From the NCBI RefSeq assembly GCF_964355755.1, contig NC_092672.1, forward strand, positions 28,578,501 through 28,642,500: a DNA stretch of 64,000 nt, given 5' to 3'. Under the pieces are notes generated by a model. It saw nothing but the letters and a program-made list of their open reading frames with translations, was not told where the DNA came from and did no database searches. This document shows, piece by piece, positions 1 through 11,114 of the stretch. A program made the position numbers and the translations under genes. The DNA comes from Antedon mediterranea. Its lineage: Eukaryota; Echinodermata; Crinoidea; Comatulida; Antedonidae. Position 1 is the stretch's first letter. The number at the start of each line of letters is the position of its first letter.

Positions 1-164
1 GCTTACTGATATATGGATTGTATGGCTATCATCACAGTGTAGAAGGAAAGAAAAGAACTTCGGGCGGTGAAACAAAAGATTATCAAAGAATGACAAACGA
101 CCCAAGCTCAATTCACTACGGGACAATTGAGATGAGTATACCATCAACAAGTAAAGTAGATTAG
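1..164 (+). CDS. Gene A: terminal coding exon of a CAT-family (SLC7A) amino acid transporter, rest lies left of the window
   Basis: The exon encodes the end of the last membrane helix and a short cytoplasmic tail; the first two bases complete a split Gly codon, then 54 codons run to TAG at 162-164. Recognisable segments are LLIYGLYGYHHSVEGKK and IHYGTIEM, nearly identical to the terminal exons of genes B (18279-18442) and C (25170-25333). All three are exactly 164 bases in the same phase, so this exon probably begins at base 1. The family motif of a last helix followed by YG..HS is typical of SLC7A1-4/14 proteins. Upstream exons are outside the window, so function beyond 'CAT-family transporter' cannot be judged. 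I consider it the left neighbour of the B/C tandem series. Confidence 0.85.
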   Translation, partial: LLIYGLYGYHHSVEGKKRTSGGETKDYQRMTNDPSSIHYGTIEMSIPSTSKVD

Positions 165-450
165 AGAAAAAACTGCCATGAACAGAATGTGCATTAGACA
201 AAAGAAGACAGCACTACATGGACGAGTACATAAATTACGTCATACGGAGTAAATATAATAGACACGCACTTACTTTTAATTATTAAAAAACAACAAGATT
301 AGTTGTGAATCGGAAAATATACTTGGAGAAAAACCTGCATTGAACGTGTTAGAAGTACATAAAACAAGAGAAAAGGTAAAATTACGTATAGACGAGTACA
401 GAAATGACGTCATATGAAGTAAAATAGAGACACGCACTTCTCTTTATTAT
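130..450 (+). repeat. Imperfect tandem duplication in the 3' UTR of gene A
   Basis: Two related units lie at about 165-275 and 300-445. Each has a GGAGAAAAA-like start, a GACGAGTACA segment, a TGACGTCATA-like segment and a TAGAGACACGCACTT end. The same blocks are duplicated after the stop codon of gene C (25334-25625), but not after gene B. Confidence 0.55.
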
Positions 451-480
451 TTATCGGAAAAAAGGCATACTCTCAGCTAA

Positions 481-1465
481 ACAATTAATACTATACACTA
501 CAAATAACAGTTTTATAGTTTATTTGTTTAAAAACACTAATAGGAAAGTATTAGATTCAATAATAGATGTATTAATATATATTAATTCAGATTTAGTATG
601 TTATTCATATTAATTAATAAAACTTGATTTCCATAATTTGGTTTGTTGTTTTAGCTACGTATTATTATTATTATTTTTATCCACAATCATTTATATTTAC
701 AGTAGACCTAAAATACTATGACGTGGCTAATTAACATGCATGTTGTCACGGGTTGGGCACACTTAAATGTGCAAAGTGACGGCGAACTGAGTTATCAGTT
801 GTTCTCGAGCACAGCTTTTACGGCATGGTCAGGATTACCTTACGTAGCGTGGGTGCATTATATCTATCGTTGAACTACTGATAACATAATTGCCCTTATT
901 TAAATGTGTGATGTTCATTGATAATGTTATTATCAATGTGTAGCGTAATTTGCATAATCTAGGTGTGGCTTCAATGGTATGACAAGTGTATCATCATGCA
1001 AGAATAAGATTGCTCTATTGGCCACGTGGGTGTTGCTATGTCAATGTCAACCTATGTAATTATTCTGTTTTGGCATGAATTTAATAGAATAAAAGATCGT
1101 TTTTGTTGCAATCTCTTACATAGCCCTATGTTAGTTTACCACGATTATTATATTATTGTTTTCTAGGAGGCGCCCGAGTCCGGGATGACCGAGACACAAC
1201 TGGTGTTAGCCAGGACTTAATCTAGAACTATAAAAATAAACCTGGCTAGCGACTAGGGCGTATCCCCATAATTCGGTTTGGGTTTAGCTTTGCAATATTT
1301 ATTAGCTATTTTATCATATAATTCATGTAAATAATGAAAGCAATATTATGTTCAAAATTTCTTTATCAATGTAAAACTATACAATTTTATCAAAGTATTC
1401 AAACAAAGTACAATCTTATAATGCAATATATCATTTTATCATTATTATACCGAATCTCAATTTTT
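481..1465. other. Intergenic, no gene recognised
   Basis: AT-rich DNA without a supported coding region. A 14-base motif ACATAGCCCTATGT occurs at about 1119, recurs at about 2403, and appears in reverse orientation at about 29378; it may be the end of a dispersed repeat. Confidence 0.5.
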
Positions 1466-2167
1466 ACTCGGGGTACCCGAGTCAAGGACTCGCTCAACTT
1501 CTCCTCTTCCTCTTCTTCTTTTTTTCTTCCATCTGGACACTATTCAGCAAACCTTCGAGTCCTACTAGTTCTTTACGCGTCGTCTGCTGACGGCTTTGAA
1601 ACATGGCATGCATACACTAGGGTAATAGGTGAACAAAGCTATAGAGAGAAAATTGACGTACTTCAACCGGATGCAGAATTATGATGTCATAAAGATGGTA
1701 ACAATCGAAAAAGTCCGATTTATAAAGTACTACTCCTCCCTTATTCGTTGTAGTATTGAACTGGGATTTGGCATGGGTATACTACAGGGACATTTCCTCA
1801 AAGCTATTGAGCCGGATTTTTAAAATTCAAACCGGATGCAGTCATATGACGTCTCGAAGATGGTACCTTGGTTCCAAACGATTTTCGTCGTAATATAGCC
1901 GTGTTTGTTATCATTTCAAAGGTCTTGACTTGGAAAATAAGAATATATACAGTAAAACTTATTTATGATATTGTGCCGTCATTTCTGTTCCCTGAAACAG
2001 ACAAAAATCACTTTGAGATTTCATAATTTACCATAATTATGACATTTCCGGTTATGACGTAACTTTTCGGAATATAGCCGTATTTGGTAGCGAGGTTATT
2101 GATGTGTATGTGACGTTACATCCCGTCTTAATGACGTCATTACAGCTTCTTTTGCTGTACCCCGAGT
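1466..2167. mobile_element. Possible MITE-like element with inverted ends ACTCGGGGTAC / GTACCCCGAGT, about 700 bp
   Basis: The left end reads ACTCGGGGTACCCGAGT at 1466 and the right end GTACCCCGAGT closing at 2167. Roughly 2090-2190 matches, in inverted orientation, 6100-6205, where a 127-bp version with the same ends occurs. Similarity continues a little past the right end (an ATCGCACATTCGTG-like flank), so the true borders may lie further out. Short open frames inside carry no recognisable domain. Confidence 0.5.
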
Positions 2168-4734
2168 ATCGCACATTCGTGTTTGTTAATACTGAATATC
2201 AATCTTTATATCGTTTTAGCTCTGTAACATAATTTTTCTCTTTATACATATTTGTTTTATCATATTTAGATTTCAACACAATATCAAAATATTGTCTATA
2301 ATCTTTAACCTCAGTCTGTGTAATATCACTTAAATACCGTATTCATTGTTGTTTATTATTGCAATAAAAGTGGGTTTCCCCCACAAAAGAGAAAAAAAAA
2401 TACATAGCCCTATGTCGGAGGTCTATCGGGAATTTTGATACTCAAAATGTGCGGCTGTTGAAAATCGGAGTACTTGGAGTAGTACTTATCTATATATAAA
2501 TTTACGTAAGGGCAAAATTCGGTAAATCGCGCCTTACTTCTAGAATTTTTACTCGATGGTATATAAAGTTGGTTCGTACTTTCGGTACTGATTTTAACCA
2601 CCTGATGTAACCCTGTTTACTAATTAAATTGAGTTAGATATTTGGTTATTGACGATTAAAACGAATTTAGGTTCAACGATTTGCCCCAAATAGGGGTGTT
2701 TTCCGATCGTGGTATACACTGTCTAATGGATGTCCAACTTGAAAAATACCCGCACACAATAATACGAGGACGCTTCGCATTTTCCTATCTCCTCCTACGA
2801 TAATTGTTTTTAATAGCTGAAAACCGGTTGAACTGCTCGAGTACAGCATCATAATGTTGAAGACAGGCCGATTTTCTTTAAAAAATACTATTTATGAGCC
2901 CTTGGAGAATAAACTTGCAATACTTTGACAATACAGTACTGCAAATACCTATTAACCATTTTTGGTCGTCATTTGAATCGAACATTTCTTACTGTGAATA
3001 GATGTAAAAAAAATATATACAAACATTTCTTACTGTGAATACTGTTAGATGTAAACAAGAAATATTTCTTACAAAAAACGCTGCTCGCTTATTGAAAAAT
3101 ATTTTTTATTTCAAATGTTTTTGAATGTGTCATTTTATTGTCACATAATAGATAGTTATTTTACCTGAAAAAATGTAATTTAAAGCAACAAATACTTAAA
3201 TTGCCAGACAATGGTTTTTGGGTTTCTTTTCATTTTTTATATGTGAATAAATATTACTTTTTTGTTACAGAAGTGAATACTCAATTTCTGTCACTTTAGT
3301 TAATTTTATTGCTAAGGTCAAATCTGGGGGTCACTTCATCACCCTAGATATTTCAATTGTGAAGTATCCTATTACAAACACAAATTTTAATGGACTGTTT
3401 CGATAATAATTCAATGAATATCTGACACTGACAGTGAATATAGGGATTTGTAATTTTAGGATGACATGTCCTAATAGACTCTTTCCCAGCCGTTTTTTGG
3501 GTCTACTGTAGCAGCTGGAATCAATAAATCATAGTGGAGTTTCCATTTTCACAAAACTGTCTGTCCTTAGAACTATAACTGCTGCTTGCTTTAGCTTCTG
3601 ATTGAGTAGTCCTAATGGGACGTAGCGGGCTAGAGCAGCAGCGTGAAAAATATATACAAATAAACTTTATTACTGTGATTATGGATAGGCTCTACTGTTA
3701 GATATATAAACACGTAATATACAAATAAACTTTATTACTGACAGTTGCTTCTCAATGTTTGCATTAATTAATAATTACAAAAAATATAAACGTCGTAGTG
3801 GTGTATCGTTACATGTACTTTACTATTTCAATCGACTATGACAGTGACAGTTTTAACAAAGTATTAAATCGCAAATGTTTTACTATATTTAGTCACCGTT
3901 AGTGGTATATTATTTATAGGCCTATAAAAAATGAAAACAATATTTCGTTACTGACGTGGATAAAGAATATATTTAAAAAATGTTCCTCTTTGTACCTATC
4001 CTCTTTCCCATCCCTCAACCCTAATTGGGTTTCTTTAAATGAATAAACAATTTGGACTCATTTTGTGGTAAGTTTCTCTTTCGGAAGTAATTCCCAGGGT
4101 GCTAATTTTGGTTGACTACATAAATCATTGTGTCTACTTATTCGTTTCTGTAAACGACAATGTATTATAGTCCTGCGGTACGTGCATTTGAAGTCGCCAG
4201 ATTTTTTACCCTGAAATTACTGTGTATTCGAGAACCATCTGTGGGCACGACCTAGATGGTACGCGAGCGAAGCGAGCGTACCATCTACTAACCTATAATT
4301 CAGTCTACCTATTATCGTTAAAAAAGAATAATTGCCCTCAAATCGACTTGGAATCAATCTGCTCACTATAGCCAACTTGCTATAACTATACTGTAATTAT
4401 AAACCACTAGAAGGTTTCGCTGGCTCCCCCTCTAGGAAGTGTAGACGAATGATAATGACTCGGGTAAAAAGGTTTTAGAAGGACGTTCTCCTTGTACGTT
4501 TTCTGTCGGTTACCATTATTGAAAATGCTTGACATTCGTAAAACTAAACCTACTCTGTTTCACAGTGTCTTGATGATTAATAACATGTTAAAGTATGTGT
4601 GTTTATTGTTTGGTAGGGCTCTTACAGGGGGCGGATGTGAGGAGGCGGAGTTCATTTGAGGGAGGTGCTTATTCGAGGGATAATGTTTAATTTTTTAGGT
4701 TTAATAATATGGTAACATTTATAATCAAATGAAA
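2168..4734. other. Intergenic, no gene recognised; small tandem duplications
   Basis: No supported gene. Short direct repeats are visible: the block ACATTTCTTACTGTGAATA at about 2983 and 3024, and the block ATACAAATAAACTTTATTACTG (two copies, about 3653 and 3719), each pair followed by similar sequence. The stretch 3110-3270 (ACCTGAAAAAATGTAATTTA) resembles part of the element at 47380-47696, but I see no matching termini. Confidence 0.45.
4254..4286. repeat. Perfect hairpin, 11-bp arms, 11-base spacer
   Basis: Arms AGATGGTACGC and GCGTACCATCT flank the spacer GAGCGAAGCGA. It is GC-rich within AT-rich surroundings. It could be the compact core of a palindromic repeat; no gene context explains it. 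Confidence 0.7.
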
Positions 4735-5560
4735 TCCTCCTTAGTTACGCGGATGATATGGTACTTATTGCACCATCTGCCTCCGCATTACAACATCTAA
4801 TTCATATGTGTGAAAAATACTCATTAACGCATGATATATTGTATAACAAGAAAAAATCTGTATGTATGTTATTCTGTCCTACAGTCAGGAAATTGACAAA
4901 GCTTCCCACTTTAAACTTATTTGAGTCGGAACCTGACTTTGTTAGAGTTTTTAATTACTTGGGTCACACGTTGACACCCGATTTGAAAGATGATACGGAT
5001 ATCAAACGACAGTACAGGTCTTTGTGCATTAGATCTAATACACTATGTAGAACTTTCTCAAAATGCTCTAAAAACATAAAGTGTTTTTTGTTTAAAACAT
5101 ATTGTAGTAACTTATACTGTGCTTCTTTGTGGGCAAATTTTAATGTAAAATCTATGGAAGCACTAAAGGTGTGCTTCAACAATGCCTTACGCCTGCTCCT
5201 TAATAAACCTAGGTCATGCAGTGCCAGCACCATGTTTGTAGAAAACCACATCTGCTCGTTCTACGAACTACAACGTAAGGTGGTGTTTGGCATGTTGTGC
5301 AGGTTAGGGAGGTCAGACAATATTGTCATAAAATGTATTCATGAATTTGCTTTTCCTTCATCCAATCTACATAGTAGATGGATGAATCTATTGTTCTAAC
5401 CGTGACTATGTAGCATAGGTTTTTTAAATATATATCTACATATATATTTATATGTATTTGTTATATTTGCAATAATGTACACTAATTTGTTACTGAACTA
5501 TGGAGAATTTTTTTTTTCCGAAATAAAAGATGAATGAATGAATGAATAGATATGAAAAGT
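4735..5560 (+). mobile_element. 5'-truncated non-LTR retrotransposon (CR1/L2-like), reverse transcriptase C-terminal part
   Basis: An open frame to a stop at 5397-5399 begins with SYADDMVLIAPSASAL, the reverse transcriptase catalytic YADD box, and continues with a NYLGHTLTPD segment typical of the palm/thumb of LINE reverse transcriptases. The frame opens abruptly upstream of YADD, as expected for 5' truncation. After the stop there is an AATAAA and a TGAATGAATGAATGAATAG-like tail near 5525-5550, the kind of microsatellite end seen on CR1/L2-group LINEs. A related antisense copy occurs at 61320-61692. The reading frame is intact over about 220 codons, so the insertion may be fairly young, but it lacks the endonuclease and most of the reverse transcriptase. 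Confidence 0.85.
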
Positions 5561-6117
5561 GGTAAAAAAGAATAACAAATGCTTGGTAATTGTATATAAC
5601 AGTGCGATGAATTCTACTACAAATAGTATAATTGTGTTATTATAAATGTGGATGGACGTTTATTAGATAGTTGGGTTGGGGGATTATTATTCAAAGTGAT
5701 GTTTAATTGGAGAGGCGTTTATTCAAATAAATACCATCCTAATACTTAATGCATTATTTATTATTAAACATCTTTTGAAACTAACTCCCGCGACAGAGTG
5801 GGCCGTTTCGGCCCAAGAAAGAAGACGTTTTAGACGGCTTGCAACATGGGCAGACATCCCGGTCCTAACGGGACACAGATAGCCTACAGTTATTCCTGCC
5901 AGTTTACTCAATAAAACTCGGCTATCAGGATTTCACTCGATTTAAAAAAAATGTCTTATCATCCGATCTCCCTATGTAATTTTATAATTCCGATGCTTTA
6001 TGGCGTATATTTAATTTGATCTTTATTAATTTGCAGTATAATTTTTATTTTTGAACTACTGTACCTTCACACGCGCGGTCCGTTCCAAAAATAAACAAAC
6101 AGGCACGAATGTGCGAA
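5561..6117. other. Intergenic, no gene recognised
   Basis: No supported gene. Contains a GAGGCGTTTATTCAAATAAATAC-like segment near 5713 that resembles repeats at 13.9-14.2 kb and 19.05-19.28 kb. Confidence 0.4.
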
Positions 6118-6244
6118 ACTCGGGGTACAGCAAAAGAAGCTCTAATGACGTCATAAGACGGGATGTGACGTCACATACACATCAATAACCTCGCTACCAA
6201 ATAGTTTATGGAAGAGGAGTCCTAGACTCTCGGGTACCCCGAGT
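6118..6244. mobile_element. Short (127-bp), inverted relative of the 1466-2167 element
   Basis: Starts ACTCGGGGTACAGC and ends GGGTACCCCGAGT. Its left half is the reverse complement of about 2090-2167, including the TGACGTCA-containing block. It looks like an internally deleted copy of the longer element. Confidence 0.5.
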
Positions 6245-6479
6245 AAACCCCGAGTAAAGCTAAAATGGCTATAACGGCCAACTTAGTTGAAACCAGGTTG
6301 TTGCAAGGTGAACTCATCGTGCAACCGGGAATTACTTCGACCCGCGTACAATAAATTGAGTTGAAAATCTGTCGTTGAAATCAGACATTTTGTTATAAAA
6401 ACCTCTATAATATCTTCCCAAGATAGAAATATGGAAAAATATCGTAATAGTGAAAACTAATGTTATCAAATTTACATTT

Positions 6480-8590
6480 CATGGTACATCTGAGATAGAT
6501 CAGGTAGGTATCCAAGGCAAGGCTACATTAACGGCACCAATATCGCATCATTTTACCGGCACCTACAATACCAACATCTACACCGGCTTCGACACCTGCA
6601 CAAATGTTGGCACCAACACAGACATCAAAGGCAGCTTCAATTCATACAGGTGTGTAGAATACCGTCTTATATTCTTCTAGTCAAGACCATTGAAAATGGC
6701 TGATGACACTAGCTATTATTCCAATGGCGAGTGGGGTTGTGCTCAGAAGGTTTCATATTTCATTGACAAACAATTTTTCGGGATTTTTTTAGTTAGATAA
6801 AAAGTATTGATAAAGTAGGTCTACCATAAATGAGTCTAATGAATTCGACAATTGCCTATAGAATAACACTCCTCAATGGCGTTGACTGCAGGGATGGTAT
6901 ATCCAATATTAGAGTCAGATCAGAGTTTATATTCTGCACTTTATTAAATACGCCAAGACTTAAGAAGAAAAGAAAGTTGTTATCGTTTCAATTAGGTAAA
7001 AATCTTGTCATTTATTTCAATTAATTTTTCATTGATATCTTAATCATAATCTTACTGTTATTGTATTTCAAGTCCAAAACATTATTATCATGCCTCATCC
7101 TCAATGAGGATACAGGGGCTGTTATATTGGAGATATTGTATACAATTTCGCAAAGGATCATAATAGTAAAAAAATATTGGTACTATAGCATATCATTTTA
7201 TACTTGAAATTATATACTTTGTTCAAGAAAAAACAACTTCAGGCGTGATATGCTGTGCAACCTATTTAACAAATTTTTCATTAAATTCCTGAAAGTTAAA
7301 AGTTTTTTAGGACTACCGTAATATTAATTTCTTTTAATGTTCATAGTTGTATCTAAATCTGCTGTAGTTGATCAGTCTGAAGATAATAGATATATAGAAT
7401 AACATCCAAAAAAGAAGCGATTTATACTCAACCAATATCTGTCCCATTGCCTTCTATGTTTACAACACAAGGCACTTCTTCAAGTAAGTGTTTTTAAATC
7501 ACATAAATGGAGCTATATGAATTTAAATATGACATTTTGCGACCAACCAAGCTAGTTTTTAAATTATGCCACCTCTAAATTTCAGGAATTTTATTTTGGT
7601 TTCTTCTGTGTTTATTTGTAAATTATTGTTTTGTTATTTAATTTATTATATAACTCTTATAGCAGCACCCTGTCAGCCTACAGTTCAAACACAAGAGGTT
7701 TCGCCGACTCCAACATTGGTACCAATGCAGACTGCAACAGGGAGACAATCACAGGCACCAACACGGGAAAAAAGGCTAATATTACCTTCAGAGATACCAC
7801 AAAAGCTAATATTCAAAACCAGTGGGAATGGAGAGAGACCAAATAGAAAAGTGGGTTAGTAAGTTTTCTAATCACCATTTCCATAACTATCTCAAATTAT
7901 ATATAAGTGGGTAGGCTATTGTTTTTTGATAAAGCTACGGTACTGTATGTAGTTAGGTATAGGTTAGCACTAAGGGGATCCGATGATAAAAGTCAAGAAA
8001 TCATATTGAGATTTGTTTGCGGATTAAGCCTACATTATTTTGTAGGCCTAAATCGGAACTTCAGAAATAGTTTAAATTTTTTTGTTTTCTATTTTGTAAT
8101 ATGTGGTTTGGATTAATAACAAAAGAAAACTAACAGGTCATTGTCTTCTTACCGGTACATTACATTTCGGTACTTTGATTTTTTCAAATAAATGTCTTTA
8201 GATGTTTTAATACTATGTCATAAACAAATAGGAACACATCAAACTAACAAGCTATTTATTCATTTATGGAGTAATTATAGTTCTGTACTTTTACAGCTTC
8301 CTATTAAATTACACTGATTTAACAATCTATTACAACACAATTTAGAGTTGTATCAATTTTCTGTAACATTAGCATAATGTTGATTTCTTCGATAGTTATA
8401 AAATTGTATCTAAACCTACTATTGTAGCTTTGCAGTCGCATGAGGCTGCAGGAGAAACAGAATTCAAAACAAAAGTTAATTCTTCTCTATCAATATCTAC
8501 TCAAACTGTTACAGTGCCTTTAATGTTTGGAACAACATTATCAACAACACAAGGACTTATTATTTTGCAAAGTGTTTTGCATAACACCAC
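6480..8590 (+). other. Possible upstream linker exons of the 9.1-10.9 kb gene: duplicated Pro/Thr/Ser-rich segments
   Basis: Two Pro/Thr/Ser-rich open segments lie at about 6530-6648, ending at a possible donor CAG|GTGTGT, and about 7669-7855, preceded by an acceptor-like TTATAG. Residues such as PTPTLVPMQTATG are visible in the second. Two further related stretches follow at about 7378-7480 (ending AA|GTAAGT) and 8434-8550, both containing a TTCAACCAATATCTGT-like or TCTACTCAAACTGTT-like block and ACAACACAAGG. The spacing suggests a local duplication of roughly 1.05-1.15 kb. The first segment has an in-frame stop just upstream in its Pro/Thr frame, so some of these may be decayed. I cannot connect them to the next gene in phase with certainty. 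Confidence 0.35.
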
Positions 8591-8700
8591 ATCATAGATA
8601 ATTAGACTCCGAGACGTTTCAATTATGTTTAGAGTGTCAATTTAATATCAATGGCAGAGTATGAGACTATGTATACCTGGTATAACAATTGATTATTAAT

Positions 8701-8925
8701 TTAAAGATGTTTTATCCCCTAACAAAACAAAAAATGAAGAATAATATAATCCGACCAAAAACTCATTGTCTGACAGACAATTTAAATATTTTTTGTAAAG
8801 GTAAATAATTTTGTTTCGATCCAGTTTTTGGTCAAAATGAAAAACTATTATGCGACATTAAAATGGCATATTAAAAAAAAAATTCAAAACAAAATATTGT
8901 TTTCAGGGGGACAATATATCTTTAA
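8701..8925. mobile_element. MITE-like element, inverted ends TTAAAGATGT...ATATCTTTAA
   Basis: Begins TTAAAGATGTTTTATCCC and ends GGACAATATATCTTTAA. Internally it shares a GACCAAAAACTGGATCGAAA-type block (reverse strand) with 47380-47696, whose ends are also TTAAAGATG and CATCTTTAA. No coding capacity. Confidence 0.6.
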
Positions 8926-9115
8926 CTTGCTATTTTTGATACACCACCACAACAAATTATAATAATTATTAACAATAATTTAGTTCGGTCTTCTTTGATC
9001 TTGCGAATTTAGAATTTAGTTAAATTTAGAGTATTTTGTAATTATTAGTCCAAAGACTAACCAATTCCTTTTCTAAATTTTTACTGAACTGTTTTACCTC
9101 ATTTTTTCATATTAG

Positions 9116-10873
9116 ATATTCTGACAGTGCATCTCGAGAGCACTAAATGTCCACCATACCCACAGTATGTTGTAGACATCTTTCAAAACATGCTTAATGA
9201 GAAAGACGTCTTACATACGAAGGATCCGCCACAACAAAGTGAATTGATGGGTGATTTTGGCTTTATGGTTAATACAGTCGGACAAAAATTAACTTTTAAT
9301 TTTTGTGCATTACATTCAAAAGCTGTACACAAATTATGGAGCTTGTATACTAGTGGGAGTCTTCTGAAAGGTTTAGTAGAATTATTAGTTCCTAAAGAAC
9401 ATATGTCTGAATTTGTTTCTGAATGGAAATTACGGATCGATCAACATCAATACGAACGTGTTTGCAAGAGTATCAAATTAAAAGGTAAGGAACAACTTAC
9501 ATCAGAACAAACTAAATGTTTATTTTAGAATAATAGTAAAGGTAAATAAAAGTAAAGGTGAATTCACATTCACCGTTGATCATGCTTCCACTGATCATGA
9601 TTATGCCTCATTATTTTATGTAAACCTAAAATGATCAAATAACATGATCAGTTTAATCACCTTGACATGATCTAGTGGAGCATGATGGGGAAACACTATT
9701 AAGTTAGTTTAATAATGTGATTAGTTAATTTATAAGATAGAATCAACCATTCAGCCATTGATTTAGTATTGTGCGCAACTTATTGGCCCATCTTTTACGC
9801 ATCAAAATACCTCACTACCATAAATAGATCATGTATGATTCTATATTTCTTTTTATTATGCTAAAATTATCATGCTAATAGATAATAATAATTAAGCCAT
9901 AGTATTTTAATGTGTCAATTGAATTGACTATTTTAAAATCATCCTTAGACTGATCGTATTAAATTGATAGGTATAATTAAAAATAACCAAATGAAAAAGC
10001 TTTTAAACACAACAAAGAGTTAATAGATGTGAACAAATGGTTTTATTTTATGAGCTTTGTACAATTTTTGTTTACAGAAGAATTGTCAGAGTCTAGAATA
10101 TCACCACCAGCACAAACAAAAAGTAAGTTTCCTTATCACTATAAAATTACATTTACTAGTTTATGATATTATTTTACTCTGGTTTAGCATAAGCATGCCA
10201 TCATTTACTTATCGGAAACACACGGTATGAATAAAGTACAAAATATTAACCTACATAATATGTAGTGATAGGCCTATCATGTTTGATACTAAAATAAGTT
10301 GATATTATTTACATGTATAATCATTTTTGTATTAAAGGATATCCTACAATGTATTTTGAAAGATTGTTACACGAAGTTTGTAGTTTCTGGGAAGAGCATG
10401 GGAGCATTTATCTCTTGAAGTTATTACTATACGAGTATCGAAGCCACACAAGTTTAATCGCAATACAGAAGGCAGAAGATCCACATACTCTTTTCAATCT
10501 ACTAGCTGGCTCAGGGATTCTCAACAAATCTGACGTGACTGTTGTTATAGAGGCTGTATACGTGAGTCGTTTAACTGGTTTAAACCAAGTTATCAAAGAC
10601 CGGGTACCGTCATTTGAAGGATTCGAGAACTTTAAGGTTTGTCAATTCTCAAGAATTCGACAAAATTTGATTAGATTTGGTTTTGAAATAAGTACATCAA
10701 CAAAGAAATTTATATGTCGTTCCTTCCAACTTCCCTTCAAAGAAGACGACCAATGGGGTTTAATATTTCACCTTGAGTTAAAGGGTCTAATACCAAAATT
10801 AGCTCAACAACTTAAAAGCAATGTGATGTATGAGTATAAAATTCTAACATCGGAGGATAACGTATGTGCATGA
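9116..10873 (+). CDS. 3' part of a gene encoding a TRADD-N-like domain followed by a death-effector-like domain
   Basis: Three exons join in phase: 9116-9484 (acceptor TATTAG, donor AAAAG|GTAAGG), 10078-10122 (acceptor TTTACAG, donor AAAA|GTAAGT) and 10338-10873 (acceptor ATTAAAG, stop TGA 10871-10873). The first encodes about 122 residues with LTFNFC, then HKLWSLYTSGSLLKGLVELL and a following RIDQHQYERVCKS. This pattern (hydrophobic strand, LW..Y.SG.L, second strand, Y..C/V) is one I associate with the TRADD-N-like domain of invertebrate death-fold proteins. The last exon, over its first ~85 residues, has the spacing of a death-effector domain: YFERLLHEVC, IYLLKLLLYE, then HTLFNLLAGSGILNKSDVTV and GLNQVI. 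About 90 further residues follow without a domain I know. If correct, this is a cytoplasmic adaptor for apoptosis or innate immunity. The 5' end is not resolved; domain calls are from pattern only. Confidence 0.6.
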
Positions 10874-11114
10874 TGGATGTTTGTCATTGTGATTGTGGTA
10901 TTGTTATTCCACTGTAAAAACACTTCAATCAATTTATTTGTTCAACAAAATTTGTATTTGAAAAACGAGTCCTATGAAAAATTCAAACGAATTAAAATAG
11001 TTATCCTTGAATTATAATACTGTACATCGTTTACAAATGTTTTTTTCTTTTTTATTTCCAAACCGATTAACCAAATTGTTAAGTTTAAACTTATTCCTCT
11101 AAATGTTTAAATCA
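10874..11114. other. 3' flank of the DED-like gene, nothing else recognised
   Basis: AT-rich sequence following the stop codon; no clear AATAAA close to the stop was noted and no further gene is supported. Confidence 0.4.
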
